A program made the translations under genes and the position numbers. Below are positions 49,968-58,954 of a DNA stretch of 64,000 bases, piece after piece. The DNA lies in NCBI RefSeq assembly GCF_001424905.1, contig NZ_LMCU01000002.1:248001-312000 (forward strand), given 5' to 3'. Below the pieces are notes generated by a model, which worked only from the letters and a program-made list of their open reading frames with translations, was not told the origin of the DNA and ran no database searches. Origin of the DNA: Leifsonia sp. Root112D2. GTDB taxonomy: Bacteria; Actinomycetota; Actinomycetes; Actinomycetales; Microbacteriaceae. Each line of letters begins with the position of its first letter. Positions within the stretch are counted from its first letter, which is position 1.

Positions 49968-51368
49968 TCAGAAGACCTTACCGGGGTTCAGGATGCCGAG
50001 CGGGTCGAACACGGCCTTCAGCTCCGATTGCAACTTGAACGAGGTCTCCCCGAGTTCATCGGCGAGCCAGCGGCGCTTCAGCACCCCGACGCCATGCTCA
50101 CCGGTGAGCGTGCCGCCGAGACGCAGTGCCGTCTGGAACAACTCGTCCGCCGCGGCCCATACGGCATCGGGAACCGTGTCGCCGGTGTAGATGAAGTTCG
50201 GGTGCAGATTCCCGTCGCCGGCGTGTGCAACGGTGGGGATGCTCACCCCGTGCCTGGCGCCGATCTCTTCGATGGCCCGGAACATCTCGGGCATGCGTGA
50301 GCGTGGCACCGCAACATCCTCGATCAGCACCTCGCCCGTGGCCGCGAGCGAGGGGTGGAACGCCCGGCGGATCGCCAGCAGCGCCTCTCCCTCCGCCTCA
50401 TCGCTCGACAGCCGGGCGCTGCCGCCCTCGGCCGCGATGAGCGGCAATGCTCGCTCGGCGTCTGCGGCGGCCGCGGATCCGTCGAATTGCACAAGAAGAT
50501 AGGCGCCGATCGGCGTTGATCCCGCTGCCGCGGTCTCCAGGGCCCCGACGCCGGTTGCCGCCTCGACGACATCCGCCCCGAGATGAGCGGAGATGAGTGT
50601 GAGCGACGGTGCGTCGAGCAGCTCCATGACGGCGGGCCGAAGGTGCGCCGCCGTGACGGATGCCGCAGCGGCGGCCGCGGATTCGACGTCCGGGAACACG
50701 GCACCGATGGTTCGAACACCGCCTTCGGGCAGCGGCAGCACGCGCACCGTGGCACCGACTATCACGCCGAGGGTGCCTTCCGAGCCGACGAAGAGCGCGG
50801 TGAGGTCGTACCCGGTAACACCCTTGACGGTGCGGTGGCCCGTTTCCAGCAGCCTGCCGTCGGCGAGCACCACGCTGAGCCCCAGCACGGCCTCGCGGGT
50901 GACCCCGTATTTGGCGCAGAGCAGCCCGCCGGCGTTCGTGGCGATGTTGCCGCCGACCGAGGAGATGGCCTTGCTGGCCGGGTCGGGGGCGAACCAGAGT
51001 CCGTGTTGCACGAGAGCGTCGTTGAGCTCCGCATTGATGATGCCGGGCTCGATGACTGCGAGCCCATCCTGCGGCGAGATCTCGAGAATGCGGTTCATGC
51101 GCGCCACGCTCAGCACGATGGCCCCGTTGGTGCCGTTCGCTCCCCCGGCGAGCCCTGTTCCCGCGCCGCGCGGCACCACCGGCACGCGGTATTCGGATGC
51201 GATGCGCATCGTCGCCTGCACCTGCTGCACGCTCGTGGCTTCGACGAGCGCGAGCGGCAGGCCCTCGGCCACCCACCCGGACTTGTCGGTGCGCACCGCC
51301 TGCAGCCTCGCCGCCTCGACGCTGACCGCATCACCCAGCTCGGAGAGGAGCCGCTCGAGCGCGCTCAC
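49968..51368 (-). CDS. glcD: FAD-linked oxidase (GlcD / D-lactate dehydrogenase type)
   Basis: 466-aa flavoprotein oxidising a 2-hydroxy acid. The PP-loop region VPRGAGTGLAGGANGTNGAI and SVGGNIATNAGGLLCAKYG bind FAD. The C-terminal domain has VAHAGDGNLHPNFIY and GGTLTGEHGVGVLKRRWL (catalytic and metal residues). There is no GlcE/GlcF, so the D-lactate or 2-hydroxyglutarate type is possible. The GTG lies four bases after the gdhA stop, so it is cotranscribed. Confidence 0.9.
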   Translation of the reverse strand: MSALERLLSELGDAVSVEAARLQAVRTDKSGWVAEGLPLALVEATSVQQVQATMRIASEYRVPVVPRGAGTGLAGGANGTNGAIVLSVARMNRILEISPQDGLAVIEPGIINAELNDALVQHGLWFAPDPASKAISSVGGNIATNAGGLLCAKYGVTREAVLGLSVVLADGRLLETGHRTVKGVTGYDLTALFVGSEGTLGVIVGATVRVLPLPEGGVRTIGAVFPDVESAAAAAASVTAAHLRPAVMELLDAPSLTLISAHLGADVVEAATGVGALETAAAGSTPIGAYLLVQFDGSAAAADAERALPLIAAEGGSARLSSDEAEGEALLAIRRAFHPSLAATGEVLIEDVAVPRSRMPEMFRAIEEIGARHGVSIPTVAHAGDGNLHPNFIYTGDTVPDAVWAAADELFQTALRLGGTLTGEHGVGVLKRRWLADELGETSFKLQSELKAVFDPLGILNPGKVF

Positions 51369-51372
51369 GATG

Positions 51373-52728
51373 TCAGATGACGCCGAGGGCGAGCATCGCG
51401 TCGGCCACGCGGGTGAAGCCCGCTACATTCGCGCCCAACACGTAGTTGCCCGGCTCGCCGTACTCGTCGGCGGTCGTCGCGCAGCTCTCGTGAATGTTGC
51501 GCATGATCTCTGCGAGGCGCTCCTCCGTGTGCTCGAAGCTCCACGAGTCGCGCGATGCGTTCTGCTGCATCTCGAGCGCCGATGTCGCTACGCCTCCGGC
51601 ATTCGCGGCCTTGCCCGGCCCGAACAGCACGCCGCCCTGGTTGAAGACCCGCACCGCCTCGGGGGTCGAGGGCATGTTCGCGCCCTCGGCCACAGCGCTG
51701 ATTCCGGATGCGACGAGCACCTTCGCATCCGCCTCGTCAAGCTCATTCTGCGTTGCCGACGGAACCGCTACATCGATCTTCGTCTCACCCGCGATGCTCC
51801 ACACGTTGGCACCGGCGCGATATTCGGACGCCGACCCGCGCCGCTCTGCATAGGTACTGAGCCGCCCGCGCTCGACCTCCTTGACCTGCTGCAGCAGTTC
51901 GAAGTCCAGGCCGTCTTTGTCGTAGACCACACCGGAGGAGTCTGAGCAGGCCACGACGACACCGCCCAGCTGGTGCACCTTCTCGATGGCGTAGATCGCC
52001 ACGTTGCCGGATCCCGAGACGAGCACCCGCTTGCCGTCAAAGCTCTGCCCGCGCGTCGCCAGCATCTGCTCGGCGAAGAAGACGGCGCCGTATCCGGTGG
52101 CCTCGGTGCGCGCCCGCGATCCGCCCCAGCCGACTCCCTTGCCGGTGAGCACGCCGGACTCGTAACGGTTGGTGATGCGCTTGTACTGCCCGAACAGGTA
52201 GCCGATCTCACGGCCTCCCACGCCGATGTCTCCGGCTGGAACGTCACGGTACTCGCCGATGTGGCGGTAGAGCTCGGTCATGAACGACTGGCAGAAACGC
52301 ATGATCTCGCCCTCGCTCTTGCCCTTCGGATCGAAGTCGCTGCCGCCCTTGCCACCACCGATGGGCAGGCCCGTGAGCGCATTCTTGAAGATCTGCTCGA
52401 AACCGAGAAACTTGACGGTGCCCAGGGTCACCGAGGGGTGAAAGCGCAGGCCACCCTTGTACGGGCCGAGCGCGGAGTTGAACTCCACCCGGAAGCCGCG
52501 GTTGATCCGCACGTGATTGGAGTCGTCGACCCACGGAACCCGAAAAATGATCTGGCGCTCGGGCTCGCAGATGCGTTCCAGCACCGAGGCATCCGCGTAA
52601 TGCGGGTGTTTTTCAATGACTTTGCCCAGGGACTCGAAGACCTCACGAGCGGCCTGGTGAAACTCCACCTCGCCCGAATTGCGGCGCAGAACGTCCTTGA
52701 AAATAGTTTCGATACGAGCTTCGGGCAC
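51373..52728 (-). CDS. gdhA: NADP-type glutamate dehydrogenase
   Basis: 451-aa hexameric-type enzyme that makes glutamate from 2-oxoglutarate and ammonia. GPYKGGLRFHPSV carries the catalytic Lys near residue 91. GGGKGGSDFDPKGKSEGEIM and the nucleotide loop VSGSGNVAIYAIEK are intact. S/N at the loop end and overall length fit the biosynthetic NADP group. GTG start. It is the first gene of a gdhA-glcD pair. Confidence 0.95.
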   Translation of the reverse strand: MPEARIETIFKDVLRRNSGEVEFHQAAREVFESLGKVIEKHPHYADASVLERICEPERQIIFRVPWVDDSNHVRINRGFRVEFNSALGPYKGGLRFHPSVTLGTVKFLGFEQIFKNALTGLPIGGGKGGSDFDPKGKSEGEIMRFCQSFMTELYRHIGEYRDVPAGDIGVGGREIGYLFGQYKRITNRYESGVLTGKGVGWGGSRARTEATGYGAVFFAEQMLATRGQSFDGKRVLVSGSGNVAIYAIEKVHQLGGVVVACSDSSGVVYDKDGLDFELLQQVKEVERGRLSTYAERRGSASEYRAGANVWSIAGETKIDVAVPSATQNELDEADAKVLVASGISAVAEGANMPSTPEAVRVFNQGGVLFGPGKAANAGGVATSALEMQQNASRDSWSFEHTEERLAEIMRNIHESCATTADEYGEPGNYVLGANVAGFTRVADAMLALGVI

Positions 52729-52905
52729 TGTCGTTTACGGCCTTTCTCAAACACCTGAGTAATTCACGGAGCGTTTCGACACTATCGGATGCGTGACGGG
52801 CGCCCCTTCGCGGCTCGGGCCGACCACCGCCATCACGAGCGTGAGAGTCGCGCATCCGCGCCACACGGGATGGTTGGGGTACGGCGTAATCCCACGCATT
52901 GCCGA

Positions 52906-52911
52906 TAGCCT
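52906..52911 (+). promoter_or_regulatory. -10 box, leaderless start of the FAH gene
   Basis: TAGCCT, six bases before the GTG at 52918. Confidence 0.5.
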
Positions 52912-52917
52912 GATCGG

Positions 52918-53793
52918 GTGAGATTCGCGCACCTCGGCATTGACGCCCGCCACAAGCCTCGGCTCGCCGTCGTGCTCGGTGAAGGCGCCATCTTTCTTGA
53001 TGAGGTGATGGATGCCGCGCCGCGCGACCTGCAAGACGTGCTGGAGCGCGGGGATGACGAGGTCGCACGCATCCGCTCGATCGTCGATGCCGCGGTCTCT
53101 GCGGGCCGCGAGCCTGTGCCGGTGAGTGGGCTGCGCCACGCATCCGCCGTGCTGCGGCCACCGCAGATCATCGCTATCGGCGCGAACTACGCCGCGCACT
53201 CCGACGAGCTGAAGCTGCGCGTGGAGAAGGCCGCCACGGTGTTCTCGCTGTGGCCGAACTCGCTGGCCGGGCACGAGGGCACGACGTCGTGGCCCGCGGA
53301 GCTCTCGACCCAGGTGGACTACGAGGCCGAACTCGGTGTGATCATCGGCCGGCCGGCGCGCGACGTCTCGGTGCGCGATGCGCTCGACTATGTCTTCGGA
53401 TACACCGTCGTCAACGACATCACGGCACGCGACCTGCAGTTCTCCGAGGCGCAGTGGTCGAGGTGCAAGTCATTCGACGGCTTCACGCCAACGGGGCCCG
53501 TCGTGATCACCGCGGATGAGATCGCCGACCCGCAGGATCTCTGGCTCACCACGAATCTCGATGGGCACATCCTGCAGGACGCCTCTACGGGCGACATGGT
53601 GCGCTCGGTTGCCGAGATCATCGCGTTTCTCTCGCGCTCGGCGACGCTGCAGCCGGGAACGCTCATCTCCACGGGAAGCCCGGGTGGTGCGGGCTATTCG
53701 CGCAAGCCGCCGATCTTTCTCGGCGACCAGGCCACCGTAACGGTCTCGGTGGCGGGCATCGGCTCGCTGACGACCTATTGCCGCATTCTCTGA
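52918..53793 (+). CDS. fumarylacetoacetate hydrolase-family protein
   Basis: 291 aa. IIAIGANYAAHSDEL, then the metal residues Glu-x-Glu in DYEAELGVIIGRPA (near 136) and Asp in GYTVVNDITARDLQ, then SFDGFTPTGPVVI and GTLISTGSPGGAG. Substrates of this family range over acylpyruvates and catechol meta-cleavage products and cannot be fixed here. GTG start with a leaderless box. It is alone on the plus strand, convergent with aspA (21-base gap). Confidence 0.88.
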   Translation: MRFAHLGIDARHKPRLAVVLGEGAIFLDEVMDAAPRDLQDVLERGDDEVARIRSIVDAAVSAGREPVPVSGLRHASAVLRPPQIIAIGANYAAHSDELKLRVEKAATVFSLWPNSLAGHEGTTSWPAELSTQVDYEAELGVIIGRPARDVSVRDALDYVFGYTVVNDITARDLQFSEAQWSRCKSFDGFTPTGPVVITADEIADPQDLWLTTNLDGHILQDASTGDMVRSVAEIIAFLSRSATLQPGTLISTGSPGGAGYSRKPPIFLGDQATVTVSVAGIGSLTTYCRIL

Positions 53794-53814
53794 GCGGCAA
53801 ACCGCCGGTTGACG

Positions 53815-55374
53815 TCAGTCGCGGTCGGAAGTCTCCACCGGGTGCACGGCTATCGGCACGGCGGAGGTTATCGTTTCCAGCCCGCTGAGCCGTGCCGGCG
53901 AGAGCAGCCGGGCAACGTCGTCGCGGCCCATCAACTGTGCCTCGACGACCAGGTCTGCCACGTTGTGGCCGGTGAGCAGTGCCGTCTTGGCCAGGGCTGC
54001 CGCCGCCGCATAGCCGATGTAGGGGGTGAGCGCGGTGATGACGCCCACCGAGGAGCCGACCATGGCATCCAGTCGCTCTTCGTTCGCGGTGATGCCGTCC
54101 ACACAGTTGACGCGCAGGGTGTGGAACGACTGGGTCATCCAGGCCAGCGACTGCAGCAGGGAGTGCGCTATCACCGGTTCGAAAGCGTTGAGTTGCAACT
54201 GGCCGCCCTCCGCCGCCATGGTGACGGTGACGTCAGCCCCGGCGACAGAGAAGGCCACCTGGTTGACCACCTCGGGAATGACCGGGTTGACCTTGCCGGG
54301 CATGATGCTCGAGCCCGCCTGCATGGGCGGCAGGTTGATCTCACCGAAACCCGCCTGGGGGCCGGACGAGAGCAGCCGCAGGTCGTTGCAGATCTTCGAC
54401 AGCTTGATGGCGCTGCGCTTGAGCGAGCCGCTGAACGACATGAACGCGCCCGCGTCGCTCGTGGACTCGATGAGGTCGGGGGCGGTTTCGAGGTCGAGCC
54501 CGGTGATCTCGCGCAGGTGCTGACAGGCTGCCGCGGCGTAGCCCGGATCTGCCGTGATGCCGGTACCAATGGCCGTCGCGCCGAGGTTGATCTCGGCCAG
54601 CAGCCAGATGGTCTCCTTGAGCCGTTCGTAGTCTTCGGCGAGCGTCGTGGCGAAACCGTGGAACTCCTGGCCGAGCGTCATCGGCACAGCATCCTGCAAC
54701 TGGGTGCGGCCGACCTTGAGCACGTGGTTGAACTGCTCGCCCTTGGCCGCGAACGATTCGCGCAGCAGCCACAACTCGTCAAGCAGCCGCTTGAGCGAGA
54801 ACGTGAGAGCGATCTTGAGCGCCGTCGGATACGTGTCGTTCGTGCTCTGGCTGCGGTTCACGTCGTCGATCGGATGCATCAGGTGATACTCACCCTTCGC
54901 GTGACCGCCGAGCTCGAGCGCACGGTTCGCTATGACCTCGTTGGCGTTCATGTTGGTCGAGGTGCCCGCGCCTCCCTGCATGACGCCGACGACGAACTGG
55001 TCGAGCAGTTTGCCGTCGATGATCTCCTGGCATGCCGCGTCGATGAGATCGGCCTTCTCAGCCTCGAGAACGCCCAACTGTTTGTTGGCGCGGGCCGCGG
55101 CCTGCTTCACGCTGGCGAATGCCACGATGAGATCGGGGTAGACGGAGATGGGGCGCTTGGCGATCGGAAAATTCTGCAGCGCACGCGAGGTGTGCACACC
55201 CCAATATGCCTCTACCGGAATATCTCGCTCGCCGAGGGAGTCGGACTCGGTTCGCACGGGCCCGTCGACCGGCAAGGCCGAGGGGGTGTTCCATGCGGTG
55301 GGCGGAAGAGTGGTGTGCGGTGTATTCACGTGCGGCTCCAGTGCCTTGTCGTCGTGCTTGTGGCGGTTGACCAT
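53815..55374 (-). CDS. aspA: aspartate ammonia-lyase
   Basis: 519-aa member of the fumarase/aspartase superfamily that splits aspartate into fumarate and ammonia. RTESDSLGERDIPVEAYWG, GGAGTSTNMNANEVIANRA and the signature GSSIMPGKVNP (near 355) are intact. The EAYWGVHTSRALQNFPI start region is of the aspartase type, not fumarase C. The first 40 residues are an extension; a GTG at residue 17 is an alternative start. Together with gdhA it links carbon and ammonia metabolism. Confidence 0.92.
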   Translation of the reverse strand: MVNRHKHDDKALEPHVNTPHTTLPPTAWNTPSALPVDGPVRTESDSLGERDIPVEAYWGVHTSRALQNFPIAKRPISVYPDLIVAFASVKQAAARANKQLGVLEAEKADLIDAACQEIIDGKLLDQFVVGVMQGGAGTSTNMNANEVIANRALELGGHAKGEYHLMHPIDDVNRSQSTNDTYPTALKIALTFSLKRLLDELWLLRESFAAKGEQFNHVLKVGRTQLQDAVPMTLGQEFHGFATTLAEDYERLKETIWLLAEINLGATAIGTGITADPGYAAAACQHLREITGLDLETAPDLIESTSDAGAFMSFSGSLKRSAIKLSKICNDLRLLSSGPQAGFGEINLPPMQAGSSIMPGKVNPVIPEVVNQVAFSVAGADVTVTMAAEGGQLQLNAFEPVIAHSLLQSLAWMTQSFHTLRVNCVDGITANEERLDAMVGSSVGVITALTPYIGYAAAAALAKTALLTGHNVADLVVEAQLMGRDDVARLLSPARLSGLETITSAVPIAVHPVETSDRD

Positions 55375-55423
55375 ACGAGCCTATCGCGCGTGAGTGCACC
55401 CATACACGCAGTTTTCGCGCGCC

Positions 55424-56806
55424 TCAGCCCATGATCCGGCGAATTATCCCCGTCTTGCGCTCCGTAAACGGTGGATAGACGAGTGCCATGGTGTCGGGCT
55501 TCAGCGGCTTGCTGAGCACGGCCTTCTCGTGGCTGAACGTGTCGATCGAATGCGTTCCGTGGTACGCGCCCATGCCGCTGGCCCCGACCCCACCGAACGG
55601 AAGCCCCGCGACCGCCAGGTGCGCGGCGGGAACGCCGAAGCCGACGGCTCCCGAGCTCGTCTCTGTGAGAAAACGGCGCCTCGTCTTCGGCGATTCGCTG
55701 AAGACGTAGAGCGCGAGCGGCTTGTCACCGTGGCGGATGTATGCGAGCGCGTCGTCGAGACCGGAGACGGTGACGATCGGCAGAATGGGGCCGAAGATCT
55801 CCTGGCGCATGATGCCTGAATCGCGGGAGACGTCGGCCAGCACGGTCGGAGCCAGATAACGACTCCCCCGGTGACTGGTGCCCCCCGTCACGACGCGACC
55901 GTCTTTCACCAGAGTCTCCAGCCGGTCGAATTGTCGCTCCGAGACGATGCGTCCGTAGTCGTCACTCGCTCGCGGGTCTCCGCCGTAGAGCCGGGCGATC
56001 GCATCAACGAGCAGCGGTTCGAGTCGCGCCGCGACATCCGGCGTTGCCAGCAGATAGTCGGGGGCCACGCACGTCTGGCCGGCGTTCATGAACTTGCCCC
56101 AGGCGATGCGTGCGGCGGCGACCGCCAGGTCGACGGAGTCATCGACGTACACCGGGGACTTGCCGCCGAGCTCGAGCGTGACAGGCGTGAGATTCTTCGC
56201 GGCGGCCGTCATGACGATACGCCCAACCGCACCGTTGCCCGTGTAGAAAATATGGTCAAAGCGCTGCTCGAGCAGTTCGGTGGTCTCGGGCACCTCCCCC
56301 TCGACCACCGCCACCGCCCGCGCGTCGAGATACTGCGGCAGCAGGCGGGCCATTGCGGCCGAGGTCGCCGGTGCCAGCTCGCTGGGCTTGAGCACCGCCG
56401 CGTTACCCGCCGCGAGCGCACCGACGAGCGGCGCGAGCAGCAGCTGCACCGGGTAGTTCCACGGGGCGATGATGAGGCAAACGCCGAGCGGTTCACGAAT
56501 GACGGATGCCTTCGCCGGCATCACGACGAGCGGCACCGCCACCACGCGCGGCCGCAACCACGAGCGCAGGTGTCGCAGCGTGTAGTCGATCTCGCCGACG
56601 ACGATGCTGATCTCGGAGACCTGTGCCTCGGTGGGGTTCTTGGCCAGGTCCTGCATCAACGCCATGCCGAGTTCGGCCTCGCGTTCGGTCAGGAGCGCAC
56701 GCAAGGCCTTCAGCTGCGCCACCCGCCATCGGTACGGCTTTGTCACGCCGCGATCGAATGTCTCGCGCAGGCCGGCAACCGTGCCGGCAATGGTGCCCGT
56801 GCTCAT
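55424..56806 (-). CDS. aldehyde dehydrogenase (class 3-like)
   Basis: 460 aa. LIIAPWNYPVQLLLAPLVGA is the coenzyme region, LELGGKSPVYVDD carries the catalytic Glu (near 212) and AGQTCVAPDYLL the nucleophilic Cys (near 244). The short length and GVPAAHLAVAGLPFGGVGAS fit the membrane-associated fatty-aldehyde/coniferyl-aldehyde group. The start is MSTGTIAGTVAGLRE with a TAGGCT box seven bases upstream; the open frame beyond it crosses an inverted-repeat element and is not coding. Confidence 0.92.
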   Translation of the reverse strand: MSTGTIAGTVAGLRETFDRGVTKPYRWRVAQLKALRALLTEREAELGMALMQDLAKNPTEAQVSEISIVVGEIDYTLRHLRSWLRPRVVAVPLVVMPAKASVIREPLGVCLIIAPWNYPVQLLLAPLVGALAAGNAAVLKPSELAPATSAAMARLLPQYLDARAVAVVEGEVPETTELLEQRFDHIFYTGNGAVGRIVMTAAAKNLTPVTLELGGKSPVYVDDSVDLAVAAARIAWGKFMNAGQTCVAPDYLLATPDVAARLEPLLVDAIARLYGGDPRASDDYGRIVSERQFDRLETLVKDGRVVTGGTSHRGSRYLAPTVLADVSRDSGIMRQEIFGPILPIVTVSGLDDALAYIRHGDKPLALYVFSESPKTRRRFLTETSSGAVGFGVPAAHLAVAGLPFGGVGASGMGAYHGTHSIDTFSHEKAVLSKPLKPDTMALVYPPFTERKTGIIRRIMG

Positions 56807-56813
56807 GGTTGCC

Positions 56814-56819
56814 AGCCTA
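56814..56819 (-). promoter_or_regulatory. -10 box, leaderless start of the aldehyde dehydrogenase gene
   Basis: TAGGCT on the minus strand, seven bases before the ATG at 56806. Confidence 0.5.
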
Positions 56820-56830
56820 ATCTGCGCGAC

Positions 56831-56911
56831 ACAAAACGACGGAGATTCACACCCTAGACGGTGCTGCACCGCCCAGAAGGGCGAAACAGCGGTGAATCTC
56901 CGTCGTTTTGT
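56831..56911. repeat. 81-bp element with perfect 20-bp inverted arms
   Basis: Arms ACAAAACGACGGAGATTCAC (56831-56850) and GTGAATCTCCGTCGTTTTGT (56892-56911) are exact reverse complements. The 41-base interior contains two more small hairpins (CGGTG/CACCG and GCCC/GGGC). A-run and T-run flank the GC part, as in a two-way terminator. It lies between the DUF4190 stop and the aldehyde dehydrogenase promoter. Confidence 0.9.
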
Positions 56912-56939
56912 ACACGCACTCGGCGCGCGGGCCGGGCGA

Positions 56940-57266
56940 TCAGTGAAAGGCGAAGGGGAGGAAGGCGAGGCCGATGCCGAGGCCCGCGAGAGTGAGCAGC
57001 GCGCCCACGGCGAAGCCGAAGAGCATGACCGCGTTGAGCACGATGCCCCAGATGGCCATGGCGCGACCCGCCGGCTCGCGCTTGAGCGCGAGAATGCCCG
57101 TGACGAGGCCGGCGATGGGAGCAAGAAACGTCCAGCCCGCAACTATCGAGACGAGCCCGAGCACGAGGCTCGTGATGCTCAGCGGCTTGCTGTCGGCGTA
57201 AGCCGGAGCGGTCGCGGTGGCGTACGGGGCGGTGTCCGGTGCGTACGGGGCCTGTGTATTGGTCAT
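56940..57266 (-). CDS. DUF4190 membrane protein
   Basis: 108 aa. A Pro/Ala/Tyr-rich N-terminal tail (APYAPDTAPYATATAPAYA) precedes two membrane hairpins: SLVLGLVSIVAGWTFLAPIAGL and the later MAIWGIVLNAVMLFGFAVGA. It fits the DUF4190 pattern of small actinobacterial envelope proteins of unknown function. GGGAGTCCACTC precedes the ATG of MTNTQAPYAPD. It stands alone; the 81-bp inverted-repeat element follows its stop. Confidence 0.82.
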   Translation of the reverse strand: MTNTQAPYAPDTAPYATATAPAYADSKPLSITSLVLGLVSIVAGWTFLAPIAGLVTGILALKREPAGRAMAIWGIVLNAVMLFGFAVGALLTLAGLGIGLAFLPFAFH

Positions 57267-57406
57267 GAGTGGACTCCCAAGTCTGCTGACGCGCGCATTC
57301 GCAACGCGATGCATCCAGTCAATCGCTCGTGAACGGCCTGCGCCATCGGGTTATCCCCCGATTCCTGTCTCAGGGTAACCCTGAGACCGACATGCCTGGC
57401 GACGCG

Positions 57407-58849
57407 CTAGTGGCCGAGCAGCACCTCGATGGGGCCTCGGGCGAAGTAGATGGCGAAGCCTGCGGCCACCACCCACAGCAGCGGGCTGATCTCGCGCGCC
57501 TTGCCGGCGAACGCCCGCAGCAGCACCCAGCTGATGAAGCCTGCGCCGATGCCATTCGAGATCGAATACGTCAGCGGCATCACGACGATCGTGAGGAACA
57601 CCGGCAGCGTGACCGAGAACGCGCTGAAGTCGATGCCCTTGATCTGCGTCATCATCATGGCGCCCACAATCACCAGCGCGGCCGCCGCGACCTCCGAAGG
57701 CACGATCTGCGTCAGCGGGGTGAAGAACATGGCCGCGATGAACAGCAGGCCGGTCACGATGTTTGCAAAACCCGTGCGCGCCCCCTCGCCGATGCCCGCA
57801 CCCGATTCGATGAAGACCGTGTTCGACGATCCGGATGTCGCCCCACCGACGACCGCTCCGACGCCTTCCACGATCAGCGCGGATTTCAGGCGTGGGAAGT
57901 CGCCCTTCTCGTCGGCGAGCCCGGCCTCCTTGGAGAGCCCCGTCATGGTACCCATGGCGTCGAAGAAGTTCGTGAACACCAGGGTGAAGACGAGCATGAC
58001 GGCGGCGAGGATGCCGATGCGACCGAAACTCGCGAAGCTCACGTGCCCGATCAGCCCCAGATCGGGCAGACTGACGATCTGCGACGGCAGCGCCGGAACC
58101 GACAGGTTCCAGCCCAGCGGGTTCTTGCCACCGGCGGAGGCACCCACATGAAATACGAGCTCGGCCAGCACGGCGATGATCGTCGATACGACGATGCCGA
58201 TCAGCAGAGCGCCACGCACCTTGCGTGCCACGAGGATGCCCGTGATCAGCAGCGACACCACGAAGATCGCCGTCGGGATACTGGCAACGGAACCATCGAT
58301 ACCGAGCCCGACCGGCGGCGAACCGAAGCCGGTGGAGCGCACGAAGCCGGCATCAACGAGGCCGATGAAGGCGATGAACAGCCCGATACCCACCGTGATA
58401 GCCAGCTTGAGCTGCATCGGCACGGCCGTGAAGATCATGCGCCGCAGGCCCGTGGCGCTCAGCAGCACGATGATGAGGCCGTTGATGACCACGAGGCCCA
58501 TGGCCTCGGGCCACGTCACCTGGCCGACCACGCTGACCGCGAGGAAGGAGTTGATGCCGAGACCGGCGGCGAACGCGAACGGCAGCCGGGCGACGATGCC
58601 GAACAGAATCGTCATGACGCCGGCGGTGAGACCTGTGACGGCGGCGACCTGCTGGAACTGCAGAACGCCACCGACGACATCCTTCGAACCGCTCAGGATG
58701 ATGGGGTTGAGAATGACGATGTACGCCATGGTCACGAAGGTGACCAGACCGCCACGCACCTCCGCACCGAAGGTCGAACCGCGTTTCGTGATCTCGAAAT
58801 AGTTGTCGAGGCGGCCGCGGAATCCGGCGCGGGTCGTGGTTTCGCTCAT
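57407..58849 (-). CDS. purine (adenine/guanine/hypoxanthine) permease, AzgA-like
   Basis: 480 aa, 12-14 helices. TKRGSTFGAEVRGGLVTFVTMAYIV at the start, GLGINSFLAVSVVG, and VGGATSGSSNTVFIESGAGIGEG mark the AzgA/PbuG group of NCS2-type proton symporters. It imports free purine bases, which apt (47.3 kb) can salvage. It is divergent from the uracil-type permease across 105 bases, so both may respond to one signal; no riboswitch is evident in the gap. Confidence 0.92.
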   Translation of the reverse strand: MSETTTRAGFRGRLDNYFEITKRGSTFGAEVRGGLVTFVTMAYIVILNPIILSGSKDVVGGVLQFQQVAAVTGLTAGVMTILFGIVARLPFAFAAGLGINSFLAVSVVGQVTWPEAMGLVVINGLIIVLLSATGLRRMIFTAVPMQLKLAITVGIGLFIAFIGLVDAGFVRSTGFGSPPVGLGIDGSVASIPTAIFVVSLLITGILVARKVRGALLIGIVVSTIIAVLAELVFHVGASAGGKNPLGWNLSVPALPSQIVSLPDLGLIGHVSFASFGRIGILAAVMLVFTLVFTNFFDAMGTMTGLSKEAGLADEKGDFPRLKSALIVEGVGAVVGGATSGSSNTVFIESGAGIGEGARTGFANIVTGLLFIAAMFFTPLTQIVPSEVAAAALVIVGAMMMTQIKGIDFSAFSVTLPVFLTIVVMPLTYSISNGIGAGFISWVLLRAFAGKAREISPLLWVVAAGFAIYFARGPIEVLLGH

Positions 58850-58954
58850 CCGTTGTGCTCCTGGGGAAGGTGGGGTCGTGTCGCTGCGCCAATCCTATGG
58901 CCTGACACGGATACGATCGCGGAGGATTGAGCGCATCTATCGAGACGAGGCACC

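Noticed and set aside
57329..58930. 533-codon plus-strand frame with His/Asp/Arg-rich protein opposite the purine permease
   Set aside because: Typical antisense composition of a membrane protein gene; no recognisable fold.
58850..58954. Purine riboswitch between the two permease genes
   Set aside because: The 105-base gap shows no visible three-way junction or conserved purine-aptamer core.
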